This document shows, piece after piece, positions 1-5,964 of a DNA stretch of 6,888 nucleotides. Positions within the stretch are counted from its first letter, which is position 1. Every line of letters begins with the position of its first letter. The stretch is from Betaproteobacteria bacterium. GTDB lineage: Bacteria; Pseudomonadota; Gammaproteobacteria; Burkholderiales; SG8-41. The stretch covers positions 1 through 6,888 of the forward strand of contig JAIOOZ010000394.1 in NCBI GenBank assembly GCA_021414185.1. The letters are read 5' to 3'. The notes under the pieces are model-generated. The model saw nothing but the letters and a program-made list of their open reading frames with translations, was not told the origin of the DNA and ran no database searches. The position numbers were made by a program, and so were the translations under genes.

Positions 1-1
1 G

Positions 2-391
2 GGCATGCCGGAAGCGGGCTATATTCCGATCCCGAAAAAACTCGCGCAAAAAGGCGTCAAAGACATGGTGCGCATTTCGGACGCTCGCATGAGCGGCACG
101 GCGTTCGGTTCCATCGTGCTGCACATCACGCCGGAGTCGGCCGTGGGCGGACCGCTCGCGCTGGTAAAAAATGGCGACCGCATCCGGCTGGATGTTGCCA
201 AGCGCAAGCTCGAGTTGCTGGTGTCCGACACTGAACTCGAAGCGCGGCGCAAGAAGTGGAAACCGGCCAAAGCCCGTCCTGGCGACGAGCGCGGTTACCG
301 CAAACTGTTTCTGGATACCGTGCAGCAGGCCGACCGCGGCTGCGACTTCGAATTCCTGGCGCCACCTGTAAAGGCGCGCACGCCGACGTAG
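2..391 (+). CDS. IlvD/Edd-family dehydratase, C-terminal fragment (5' end outside window)
   Basis: This is the last ~129 residues of an Fe-S cluster dehydratase that removes water from a 2,3-dihydroxy acid to give a 2-keto acid; the reading frame is already open at the left edge. The core motif RISDARMSGTAFG carries the serine proposed as catalytic base in this family (codon at 92-94). It is followed by VLHITPESAVGGPLALVKNGD, split here as VLHITPES and GGPLALV, and a tail ending RGYRKLFLDTVQQAD. From memory, SDARMSGTA is the form seen in sugar-acid dehydratases (arabinonate/xylonate type), whereas true branched-chain IlvD enzymes have TDGRFSGG. A sugar-acid substrate is therefore more likely than dihydroxy-isovalerate, although automatic annotation often says dihydroxy-acid dehydratase. 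The cluster-binding cysteines lie outside the window. The gene ends at TAG and converges on the kinase gene. Confidence 0.9.
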   Translation, partial: GMPEAGYIPIPKKLAQKGVKDMVRISDARMSGTAFGSIVLHITPESAVGGPLALVKNGDRIRLDVAKRKLELLVSDTELEARRKKWKPAKARPGDERGYRKLFLDTVQQADRGCDFEFLAPPVKARTPT

Positions 392-406
392 TCAGTAAGG
401 TGAAAA

Positions 407-530
407 GCAAAAAACATTGCCACAGAGGGCACAGAGAACACAGAGGTTCAGAAAATTGGAATCGAGAGCGCGGAATCAGTTTGTTTTTCCTCTGTGCACT
501 CTGTGTCCTCTGTGGCCAGTCTTTTTTTGC
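407..530. repeat. Dispersed CACAGAGG-type imperfect palindrome between convergent genes
   Basis: Two arms, 417-446 and 489-518, are inverted copies matching at 26 of 30 positions. Each is built of short CACAGAG words (CACAGAGGGCACAGAG on the left, CTCTGTGTCCTCTGTGG on the right). The similarity continues outward into a poly-A run at 409-414 and a poly-T run at 522-528, and the central spacer is about 42 bp. I recognise this from memory as a repeat scattered between genes in many bacterial genomes; it gives spurious peptides such as LCALCVLCG. Its ends are rich in T on the outgoing strand in both directions, so it could terminate both the dehydratase and the kinase transcripts. Whether it is a MITE or REP-like element cannot be told from one copy. 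Confidence 0.8.
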
Positions 531-537
531 CTGAACT

Positions 538-1713
538 CTAGTTGATGATGCGCGAAATCCGCGCATCCGCCATCGCGAGGCGGTCGACCAGCGTGTTGAG
601 CAGCGCGAGCACTATGTTCAGACGGCATGCCGCGTTGACGCTTTTTTCGATCGCATCGCGCGCGAATTCGACGACCACGACTTCAGTCATCGATTCAACG
701 GTGGCCTGGCGCGGCGTGCCGCTGCCTTTGATATAGCTCATTTCGCCGAAACATTCGCCGGTGCGCAGCACGTTGAGCAGGCGCCCCTGTTTGGTGACTT
801 TGACTTCGCCGCGCGTCAGCAGGAACAGGCTTTCGCCGTCTTCGCCTTCGCGCAGGATGGCCTGGTGGGCCGGCAGGCGTTGCCAGCGCCCCGTGTGCAC
901 GAGTTCCCAGATGTCCGGGTCGCTGAACGACTGCAGCATGGGCATCTCGCGCAAATGGCCGAATTTTTCGCTGTCGGGAATGCTTTGCTGGTACACGGAG
1001 AGGCGCCCGAGCTTGGCGAGTTCGAGCGCAAACTCGGCCCACGTCGGATAGCGCTCTTCGGGTTTTTTCGCCAGCGCGCGGGCGATGACGCGGTCGAGTT
1101 CTTCCGGCAGTTCTTTGCGCAGGCTGCGCATCGGCGCAGGGTCCTCCAGCCGGATCTTGTTGACGAGCTCCGCCGCGGTTTTCGCGACGAACGGCCGTTG
1201 TCCGGTCAGCAACAGATAGAGCACTACGGCGAGCGAGAACATGTCGCTTTTCGGCCCCAGCTTCTGAGCGACGATCTGTTCCGGCGACATGTAGGCGGGC
1301 GAGCCGATGTCGACGATCTGCGTCACGTCCGACTGTTGCAGGAACGCGGCACCGAAGTCGGCAACCTTGATTTCCGTGCCCTGCGCGATGAGGATGTTGG
1401 CCGGCTTGATGTCGCGGTGAATGATGCCGGCGCGGTAAGCGTAGTCGAGCGCGCCGCAGCATTTGAAACCGATTTCTATCGCGTGCTCTACCGGCAGCAG
1501 CTTCTGCGGATGGGTGAAAGGCACGAGGTTGCCACCGGGCACGTATTCGAGGGCGATATAACTCGCTTCTTCACTGACTACCGCATCGAGCAGCGTCACG
1601 ATATGCGGATGGGACAGCTTGCCCACCAGCGATGCTTCGTTCAGGAACTGGGTACGTGCCGGCTTGCCGCGCTGCAGCCGTGCCTTCGTGTGTCTGGTAA
1701 TATCGTCGCGCAA
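538..1713 (-). CDS. Ser/Thr protein kinase with cyclic-nucleotide-binding domain, N-terminally truncated
   Basis: A 391-residue protein. Residues 21-235 are a Hanks-type kinase domain: alpha-C glutamate E26 (FLNEAS), catalytic loop HRDIKPAN (H99, D101, K103, N106), metal-binding DFG 119-121, activation-segment SPEQ 143-146 and SDMFSL 156-161. Residues ~260-365 form a cyclic-nucleotide-binding beta-barrel: EGEDGESLF, then FGEMSYIKGSGTPRQATV, whose E324 and R335 match the phosphate-binding cassette. The glycine-rich loop and the VAIK lysine are absent. An in-frame stop lies just upstream at 1732-1734, and no such motifs are present in the other frames up to 1830. The only plausible start is TTG, with GGAG 11 nt before it; no in-frame ATG occurs until residue 142. 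The rest of the reading frame is intact, so this is either a recently 5'-truncated gene or a pseudokinase-type sensor. No membrane segment is seen. It lies divergent to the 155-aa protein gene. Confidence 0.8.
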   Translation of the reverse strand: MRDDITRHTKARLQRGKPARTQFLNEASLVGKLSHPHIVTLLDAVVSEEASYIALEYVPGGNLVPFTHPQKLLPVEHAIEIGFKCCGALDYAYRAGIIHRDIKPANILIAQGTEIKVADFGAAFLQQSDVTQIVDIGSPAYMSPEQIVAQKLGPKSDMFSLAVVLYLLLTGQRPFVAKTAAELVNKIRLEDPAPMRSLRKELPEELDRVIARALAKKPEERYPTWAEFALELAKLGRLSVYQQSIPDSEKFGHLREMPMLQSFSDPDIWELVHTGRWQRLPAHQAILREGEDGESLFLLTRGEVKVTKQGRLLNVLRTGECFGEMSYIKGSGTPRQATVESMTEVVVVEFARDAIEKSVNAACRLNIVLALLNTLVDRLAMADARISRIIN

Positions 1714-1771
1714 TATAGCATGTGCTCCATTCTATCGAGAGCCCCGGTTTAATCTTCAGGCAGAAGCATTA

Positions 1772-2239
1772 ATGGATACCGAGTTCTGGTTGCCGCTGGC
1801 GTACATTCTGTTTCTGGCCGGCGTATGGCTGGTCGTCACGTTTGCGTTGAGCTACATCAGCGGCTGGGCGTTTCTCGCCCGGCGCTACCGCGCGCAGCAA
1901 CCGTTTGGCGGGCGCTTCGAGCGCGTGCGCAGCAGCCAGATGGGACCGCTCGGGCCGTTTGGCGGCGCGCGCAATTCGCTGTATGTCGGCATCGATCCGC
2001 AGGGCCTGCATCTCAGGATGTTTATCCTGTTCCGCGTGAACTGCCGCGACCTGTTTATCCCGTGGAACGAGATCACGGTCTCGCGCGGCAGGTCGTTCTT
2101 CATGGATTTCGTCGAGTTCGAGTTCCGCCAGGTGCCGAAAATCCATGTGCGGGTTTTCGGCAAGGCGGGGGACGCCATCAAGGCGATTGCGGGGCCGGCG
2201 TGGCCGGCGGAAGCGCCGCCCGACGTCGTGCGGCGCTGA
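1772..2239 (+). CDS. Conserved hypothetical membrane-anchored protein, 155 aa
   Basis: I do not recognise a named family. The protein begins with a hydrophobic segment (residues ~8-30, PLAYILFLAGVWLVV and onward) that looks like a single transmembrane helix or uncleaved anchor. Basic residues follow it (ARRYR, 36-40), which suggests that the rest faces the cytoplasm. Residues ~70-130 are a beta-rich stretch, LYVGIDPQGLHLRMF then LFIPWNEITV, ending in alternating hydrophobic strands. The pattern of a strand, a short turn and an IPW-x-EI strand recalls bacterial PH-like domains, but this is only a resemblance. ATG 1772 is chosen because the frame upstream has only a TTG at 1619 that would run deep into the kinase gene; the ribosome site is weak. 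It is divergent from the kinase and convergent with typA, so it is probably transcribed alone. Confidence 0.75.
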   Translation: MDTEFWLPLAYILFLAGVWLVVTFALSYISGWAFLARRYRAQQPFGGRFERVRSSQMGPLGPFGGARNSLYVGIDPQGLHLRMFILFRVNCRDLFIPWNEITVSRGRSFFMDFVEFEFRQVPKIHVRVFGKAGDAIKAIAGPAWPAEAPPDVVRR

Positions 2240-2240
2240 C

Positions 2241-2268
2241 CGTCATTCCCGCCTGTGCGGGAGCGACG
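2241..2268. repeat. Short intergenic hairpin of the CGTCATTCCCGC type
   Basis: Two 12-nt arms, CGTCATTCCCGC at 2241-2252 and GCGGGAGCGACG at 2257-2268, are complementary at 10 of 12 positions around a 4-nt CTGT loop. The element fills the 33-bp gap between the stops of the 155-aa protein gene and typA. The GTCATTCCCGC word is, from memory, a common dispersed REP-like sequence in beta- and gammaproteobacteria. There is no T-tract on either side, so an intrinsic terminator role is doubtful; mRNA 3'-end stabilisation is a possible alternative. Confidence 0.65.
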
Positions 2269-2272
2269 ACAA

Positions 2273-4096
2273 TTAGGCCGCTGCGCGTGAGGCGCGCTTG
2301 CGGTCCTGTTCCTGCAAATGGCGCTTGCGGATGCGGATCGATTTCGGCGTGATCTCGACCAGCTCGTCGTCGGCGATGAATTCGATCGCGGATTCAAGCG
2401 TGACCTGGATCGGCGGCACCAGGCGCACGGCTTCGTCGGTGCCGGAAGCGCGCACGTTGGTCAACTGCTTGCCCTTGATCGGGTTGACGACCAGATCGTT
2501 GTCGCGGCTGTGGATGCCGATGATGATGCCTTCGTAGAGCGGATCGCCGGGGCTGACGAACATGCGCCCGCGCTCCTGCAGTTTCCACAACGCGTAGGCA
2601 ACGGCTTCGCCGCTTTCCGCGGATATCAGCACGCCGTTGCGGCGTTCCGCCATGTCCGGTTTCATCGAGCCGTAATCATCGAACACGTGGCTCATGATGC
2701 CGGTGCCGCGCGTCATGGTCATGAACTCCGACTGAAAGCCGATCAGCCCGCGCGCGGGAATGCGGTAATCAAGCCGCACGCGGCCTTTGCCGTCGGACTG
2801 CATGTCCTGCAGGTCGCCGCGGCGCGCGCCGAGCGCTTCCATCGCAGCACCTTGATTTGTTTCTTCGACGTCGACCGTCAGCATTTCGTACGGTTCCTGT
2901 TTCTCGCCGTCGATTTCCTTGATGACGACGCGCGGACGTCCCACCGCGAGTTCGTAACCTTCGCGCCGCATGTTTTCCAGCAGGATGGTGAGGTGCAGTT
3001 CGCCGCGTCCCGACACTTCGAACACGTCCGCGTCGGCGGTTTCCTGGACTTTCAGCGCGACGTTGCTCATCAGTTCGCGCTGCAGGCGTTCACGCAACTG
3101 GCGGCTGGTCACGTACTTGCCTTCGCGGCCGGCCAGCGGAGAGGTATTGACCTGGAAATTCATGGTCAGTGTCGGCTCGTCGACTTTGAGCAGGGGGAGC
3201 GCTTCGGGATGTTCCTGGTCGGTAATCGTGACGCCGATGCCGATTTCATCGATACCGTTGATGAGCACGATGTCGCCGGCTTCAGCTTCTTCGACCACCA
3301 CGCGCTCGAGGCCCTTGAACACCTGAACCTGGTTGACCTTGGCGTTAATGGGGGCGATCGGGCCGCCGTCCGGGCCGTGCAATACGGTCACCAGCTGGCC
3401 TGACTTGATGCGGCCACGAAGCACGCGGCCAATGCCGATGCGGCCGACGTAGCTCGAATAATCGAGCGAGCAGATCTGCAATTGCAGCGGGCCGTTCGGA
3501 TCGTCGTCGCGCGCAGGCACGTGCTTCAGGATGGCTTCAAAGAGCGGTTTGAGAGTGGTGCTTTTCTGCGCGAGGTCTTCGGTCGCCCAGCCTTCGAGCG
3601 CCGACGCGTAAATGATGGGGAAATCGAGCTGGGCTTCGGTGGCGCCTAGCTTGTCGAACAAATCGAATGTGTGATTGATGACCCAGTCCGGACGTGCGCC
3701 GTCGCGGTCGACCTTGTTGACGACGACGATGGGTTTCAACCCCAGCGCCAGCGCCTTGCGCGTGACGAAGCGCGTCTGCGGCATCGGGCCTTCGACTGCA
3801 TCGACCAGCAGCAGCACGCCGTCTACCATCGACAGCACGCGCTCGACTTCGCCGCCGAAGTCGGCATGGCCGGGGGTGTCGACGATGTTGATGTGTGTGC
3901 CTTCGTAGGTGACCGCACAGTTCTTGGCGAGAATGGTGATGCCGCGCTCTTTTTCGAGGTCGTTGCTGTCCATCACGCGTTCTTCGATGTGCTGGTGGGC
4001 GGCGAAGGTGCCGGACTGACGCAGCAGCTTGTCGACCAGCGTGGTTTTGCCGTGGTCAACGTGGGCGATGATGGCGAGGTTACGAATAGCGCGCAT
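2273..4096 (-). CDS. typA: Ribosome-associated translational GTPase TypA/BipA
   Basis: Full-length 607-residue member of the EF-G/LepA-type translational GTPases. It binds the ribosome and, in characterised bacteria, supports 50S assembly and growth at low temperature and under stress. All GTP-binding motifs are visible: G1 AHVDHGKT (11-18), G2 RGITI (51-55, T54), G3 DTPGH (73-77), G4 NKVD (127-130) and G5 around YASALEGW. A beta-barrel domain II follows, then the EF-G-like domain, which contains GRGELHLTILLENMRREGYE. The BipA-specific C-terminal half includes RIPARGLIGFQSEFMT, GTGIMSHVFDDYG and EITPKSIRIRKRHL. The length fits the family (about 600-610). ATG at 4094-4096 has an AGGG ribosome site (4104-4107) with a 7-nt spacer. 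The gene is divergent from the helicase gene and convergent with the 155-aa protein gene. Confidence 0.98.
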   Translation of the reverse strand: MRAIRNLAIIAHVDHGKTTLVDKLLRQSGTFAAHQHIEERVMDSNDLEKERGITILAKNCAVTYEGTHINIVDTPGHADFGGEVERVLSMVDGVLLLVDAVEGPMPQTRFVTRKALALGLKPIVVVNKVDRDGARPDWVINHTFDLFDKLGATEAQLDFPIIYASALEGWATEDLAQKSTTLKPLFEAILKHVPARDDDPNGPLQLQICSLDYSSYVGRIGIGRVLRGRIKSGQLVTVLHGPDGGPIAPINAKVNQVQVFKGLERVVVEEAEAGDIVLINGIDEIGIGVTITDQEHPEALPLLKVDEPTLTMNFQVNTSPLAGREGKYVTSRQLRERLQRELMSNVALKVQETADADVFEVSGRGELHLTILLENMRREGYELAVGRPRVVIKEIDGEKQEPYEMLTVDVEETNQGAAMEALGARRGDLQDMQSDGKGRVRLDYRIPARGLIGFQSEFMTMTRGTGIMSHVFDDYGSMKPDMAERRNGVLISAESGEAVAYALWKLQERGRMFVSPGDPLYEGIIIGIHSRDNDLVVNPIKGKQLTNVRASGTDEAVRLVPPIQVTLESAIEFIADDELVEITPKSIRIRKRHLQEQDRKRASRAAA

Positions 4097-4131
4097 GGTG
4101 CGACCCTAGGGGGTAATTTGAAAAGCGCGCG

Positions 4132-4140
4132 AGTATAGCA
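4132..4140 (-). promoter_or_regulatory. Probable typA promoter, extended -10 element
   Basis: Read on the minus strand this is TGCTATACT: a TATACT -10 hexamer preceded by the TGn extension of extended -10 sigma-70 promoters. No good -35 hexamer lies 16-18 nt upstream, which fits an extended -10 type. The transcript would start near 4125, leaving a short leader of about 30 nt before the typA ATG. This is by eye only. Confidence 0.5.
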
Positions 4141-4260
4141 TAAGCGGATGATATCTCATTGAATATCTCCATTGATGCCGCATTGCACAAGGCGCGGGGC
4201 AGGGGCAGCGTCCGGGATTGCGGCAAATTCCCCGCATGCGTGGGTAAGGTCTCAGATTGA

Positions 4261-4290
4261 TTGGCTATTTTCCTGTTTCGCCTGTATAGT
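4261..4290 (+). promoter_or_regulatory. Probable promoter of the DEAD-box helicase gene
   Basis: TTGGCT (4261-4266) and TATAGT (4285-4290) are separated by 18 nt and resemble sigma-70 -35 and -10 boxes (4/6 and 5/6 matches). Transcription would begin near 4297, about 233 nt before the ATG at 4530. No better hexamer pair was noticed closer to the gene, but no systematic scan was made. Confidence 0.5.
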
Positions 4291-4296
4291 GCGCGC

Positions 4297-4529
4297 ACCT
4301 CGAAGCAATCCGGCCTGAATTCCGGATCGAAAATATTCGAGTTGCATCTGTCCCTGACCCTTCGATTCAGCTCCCTTTCTCAAATAGCTGCTTCAGCCAC
4401 GGTTAGCGACGATACCCGTGCGCTGGCGGCGTTTGCCTGCCCGTTTTGTTGTGCGTTTTTGCGTACTCCGGCAGCAGTTCATTTGCCTGCGCGTTTGTTT
4501 TTTGCTGTACCTTTAAGAAAGTTTTATCG
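4297..4529 (+). promoter_or_regulatory. Long untranslated leader of the helicase mRNA (predicted)
   Basis: The 433-bp gap between the typA and helicase starts holds no convincing gene. The part downstream of the predicted promoter contains two small stem-loops: ATCCGG/CCGGAT (4308-4313 with 4322-4327) and TCGAA/TTCGA (4327-4331 with 4336-4340). The two share one base, so both cannot be fully formed at once. Further on lies a direct repeat, TTTGCCTGCnCGTTT, at 4432-4446 and 4482-4496, and a T-rich stretch runs up to the start codon. The ribosome site is poor (AAGAAAG, 4515-4521). A long leader with a weak ribosome site suggests post-transcriptional control, but none is proven. Confidence 0.4.
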
Positions 4530-5873
4530 ATGTCATTTTCAGCATTGAATCTGAATCCCGCTATTGTGCAGGCGTTGACTGCGTCCGGTTATACCGAACC
4601 GACCCCTGTGCAGGCGAAATCCATCCCCGAAGCGGTTGCCGGCCATGACCTCATGTGCTCGGCGCCGACCGGCACCGGCAAGACGGCGGCCTTCGTGCTG
4701 CCCGCACTGCAACGCCTGGCGCAACCGGCCAAGCCCGGCCGCGGTCCGCGCGTGCTGGTGCTGACCCCGACGCGCGAACTCGCGCTGCAAGTCACGAGCG
4801 CCGTCGAAAAATACAGCAAGTTCATGGGCCGCGTGCGCACCGGCACGGTACTCGGCGGCATGCCCTACCCGAAGCAGCGCAAATTGCTCGAATCGTCGCT
4901 CGATATTTTGGTGGCGACCCCGGGCCGCCTGATCGATTTCATCGACCAGGGCAAGGTTGATTTTTCGCGCCTTGAACTGCTGGTGCTCGACGAAGCCGAC
5001 CGCATGCTTGACATGGGTTTCATCAAGCCGGTGGAACGCATTGCCGGCGCGACCCCGCCGGGACGCCAGACGCTGCTGTTCTCGGCCACGCTCGACGGCA
5101 ACATCGCGACGCTGGCCAAGCGCTTGTTGAAGCAGCCGAAGCTGATCGCATGCGAAGCGACCAAGGAAAATCACGACAACATCGAGCAGCGCCTGCATTA
5201 CGTCGATGACGGCAGCCACAAGCACCGCATCCTCGACCACCTGTTGCGCGACGTTGAAATGACGCAGGCCATCGTGTTTACGGCGACGAAGCATGGTGCC
5301 GATCGCCTGGCGGCAAAGCTCAACGACGGCGGCCATACGGCGGCAGCGTTGCACGGCAACATGAATCAGTCGCAACGCAATCGCACGCTGGCGCGCATGC
5401 GCAGCGGCAACGTGCGCGTGCTGGTGGCGACTGACGTCGCCGCGCGCGGCATCGACGTGGCAAGCATCACGCACGTCATCAATTACGATCTGCCGAAAGT
5501 GGCGGAAGACTACGTCCACCGTATCGGCCGCACCGGCCGCGCCGGTAATTCCGGCATCGCGATTTCATTCGCGGCGCCCGACGAAGGCCATCAGTTAAAG
5601 CAGATCGAGCGTTACACCGGCAACCAGATCGAGCGCCACGTGATCGAAGGCATGGAACCCAAGGTGAAGCCGCGCAGCGGCGGCTCCAACGGAGACCCGC
5701 GCAAGCGTTTCGGCGATCCGCGCAAGCGTTTTGGTGAGGCGGCCAAGCCGCGTCGTCCGAGCACAGGCGGTTCGAACTGGGGCGGCAAGTCGTTTGGCGG
5801 CAACGGCGGACGTCCGTCGTCGCGCGATGGCGGCGGCGGCTTCGGCGGTAATCGCAGCCGCGGACGCGGTTAA
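4530..5873 (+). CDS. rhlE: DEAD-box ATP-dependent RNA helicase, RhlE-like
   Basis: A 447-residue ATP-dependent RNA helicase, probably acting in the cytoplasm on rRNA maturation or structured mRNA, as RhlE-type enzymes do. The motifs are complete and in order: Q motif EPTPVQ (23-28), Walker A SAPTGTGKT (44-52), Ia PTRELALQ (80-87), Ib TPGRLIDF (130-137), DEAD (154-157), SAT (185-187), IV IVFTAT (248-253), V VATDVAARGIDV (299-310) and VI HRIGRTGR (330-337). The C-terminal tail (~380-447) is disordered, rich in G, R and S, and ends GGNRSRGRG, as in RNA-binding RGG tails. It also holds a tandem GDPRKRF. ATG 4530 is chosen because MSFSALNLNP matches the usual short N-terminus; the frame extends upstream only to a TTG at 4446. 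RhlE is favoured over DbpA, SrmB and CsdA on length and tail, but the subfamily was not tested. Confidence 0.93.
   Translation: MSFSALNLNPAIVQALTASGYTEPTPVQAKSIPEAVAGHDLMCSAPTGTGKTAAFVLPALQRLAQPAKPGRGPRVLVLTPTRELALQVTSAVEKYSKFMGRVRTGTVLGGMPYPKQRKLLESSLDILVATPGRLIDFIDQGKVDFSRLELLVLDEADRMLDMGFIKPVERIAGATPPGRQTLLFSATLDGNIATLAKRLLKQPKLIACEATKENHDNIEQRLHYVDDGSHKHRILDHLLRDVEMTQAIVFTATKHGADRLAAKLNDGGHTAAALHGNMNQSQRNRTLARMRSGNVRVLVATDVAARGIDVASITHVINYDLPKVAEDYVHRIGRTGRAGNSGIAISFAAPDEGHQLKQIERYTGNQIERHVIEGMEPKVKPRSGGSNGDPRKRFGDPRKRFGEAAKPRRPSTGGSNWGGKSFGGNGGRPSSRDGGGGFGGNRSRGRG
5691..5732 (+). repeat. Tandem 21-bp repeat in the helicase tail
   Basis: Two adjacent 21-bp units (5691-5711 and 5712-5732) agree at 18 of 21 positions and encode GDPRKRF twice (residues 388-401). 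The three differences fall at third codon positions and are silent, so the peptide repeat has been kept while the DNA has drifted. The repeat adds basic residues to the likely RNA-binding tail. Confidence 0.8.
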
Positions 5874-5882
5874 GCAGGTTTT

Positions 5883-5898
5883 CCCGGCGCAAGCCGGG
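5883..5898. other. Small GNRA-capped hairpin after the helicase stop
   Basis: CCCGGC and GCCGGG form a perfect 6-bp stem closed by a GCAA tetraloop, 9 nt after the helicase TAA. It is followed by only two T residues, so it is unlikely to terminate on its own. It probably sits upstream of the main terminator as an extra 3'-end structure. Confidence 0.5.
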
Positions 5899-5905
5899 TT
5901 GCATT

Positions 5906-5944
5906 AAAAAAGGCTGGCGCCGAATCGGCGCCAGCCTTTTTCTT
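5906..5944. terminator. Bidirectional intrinsic terminator shared by helicase and GIY-YIG-like genes
   Basis: A perfect GC-rich stem, GGCTGGCGCCGA (5912-5923) with TCGGCGCCAGCC (5925-5936), is flanked by A6 on the left and T5CTTT on the right. It therefore reads as a Rho-independent terminator on both strands. It lies between two convergent genes ending at 5873 and 5965. Confidence 0.93.
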
Positions 5945-5964
5945 TGGGCCCGCGGAAAACCGGG

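Noticed and set aside
407..530. CRISPR-like reading of the repeated CACAGAG words
   Set aside because: The words are about 9 nt apart in two inverted arms, with no unique spacers and no cas genes; it is a palindrome, not an array.
256..534. A 92-aa plus-strand frame containing LCALCVLCG
   Set aside because: It overlaps the dehydratase in another frame and its second half is simply the translated palindrome at 407-530; such peptides are well-known annotation artefacts.
865..1752. A 295-codon plus-strand frame opposite the kinase
   Set aside because: Antisense shadow of a gene with clear kinase motifs; composition is arginine- and glutamate-rich without motifs.
2318..3403. A 361-codon open frame on the plus strand opposite typA
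   Set aside because: It is an antisense shadow of the GC-rich typA gene: low-complexity, rich in H, D, A and V, with no recognisable domain.
4194..4235. GCGGGG/CCCCGC inverted repeat in the typA-helicase gap
   Set aside because: Only 6 bp of stem with a 30-nt loop and no T-tract; expected by chance in GC-rich DNA.
4080..4298. A 72-codon minus-strand frame between typA and the helicase
   Set aside because: It covers both predicted promoters, overlaps the typA start and has no recognisable features.
4446..4529. N-terminal extension of the helicase from a TTG
   Set aside because: The 28 extra residues are cysteine-rich and unlike helicase N-termini; ATG 4530 gives the usual MSFSALNLNP start.
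4539..5519. A 326-codon minus-strand frame opposite the helicase
   Set aside because: Antisense shadow of the helicase, whose full motif set fixes the coding strand.
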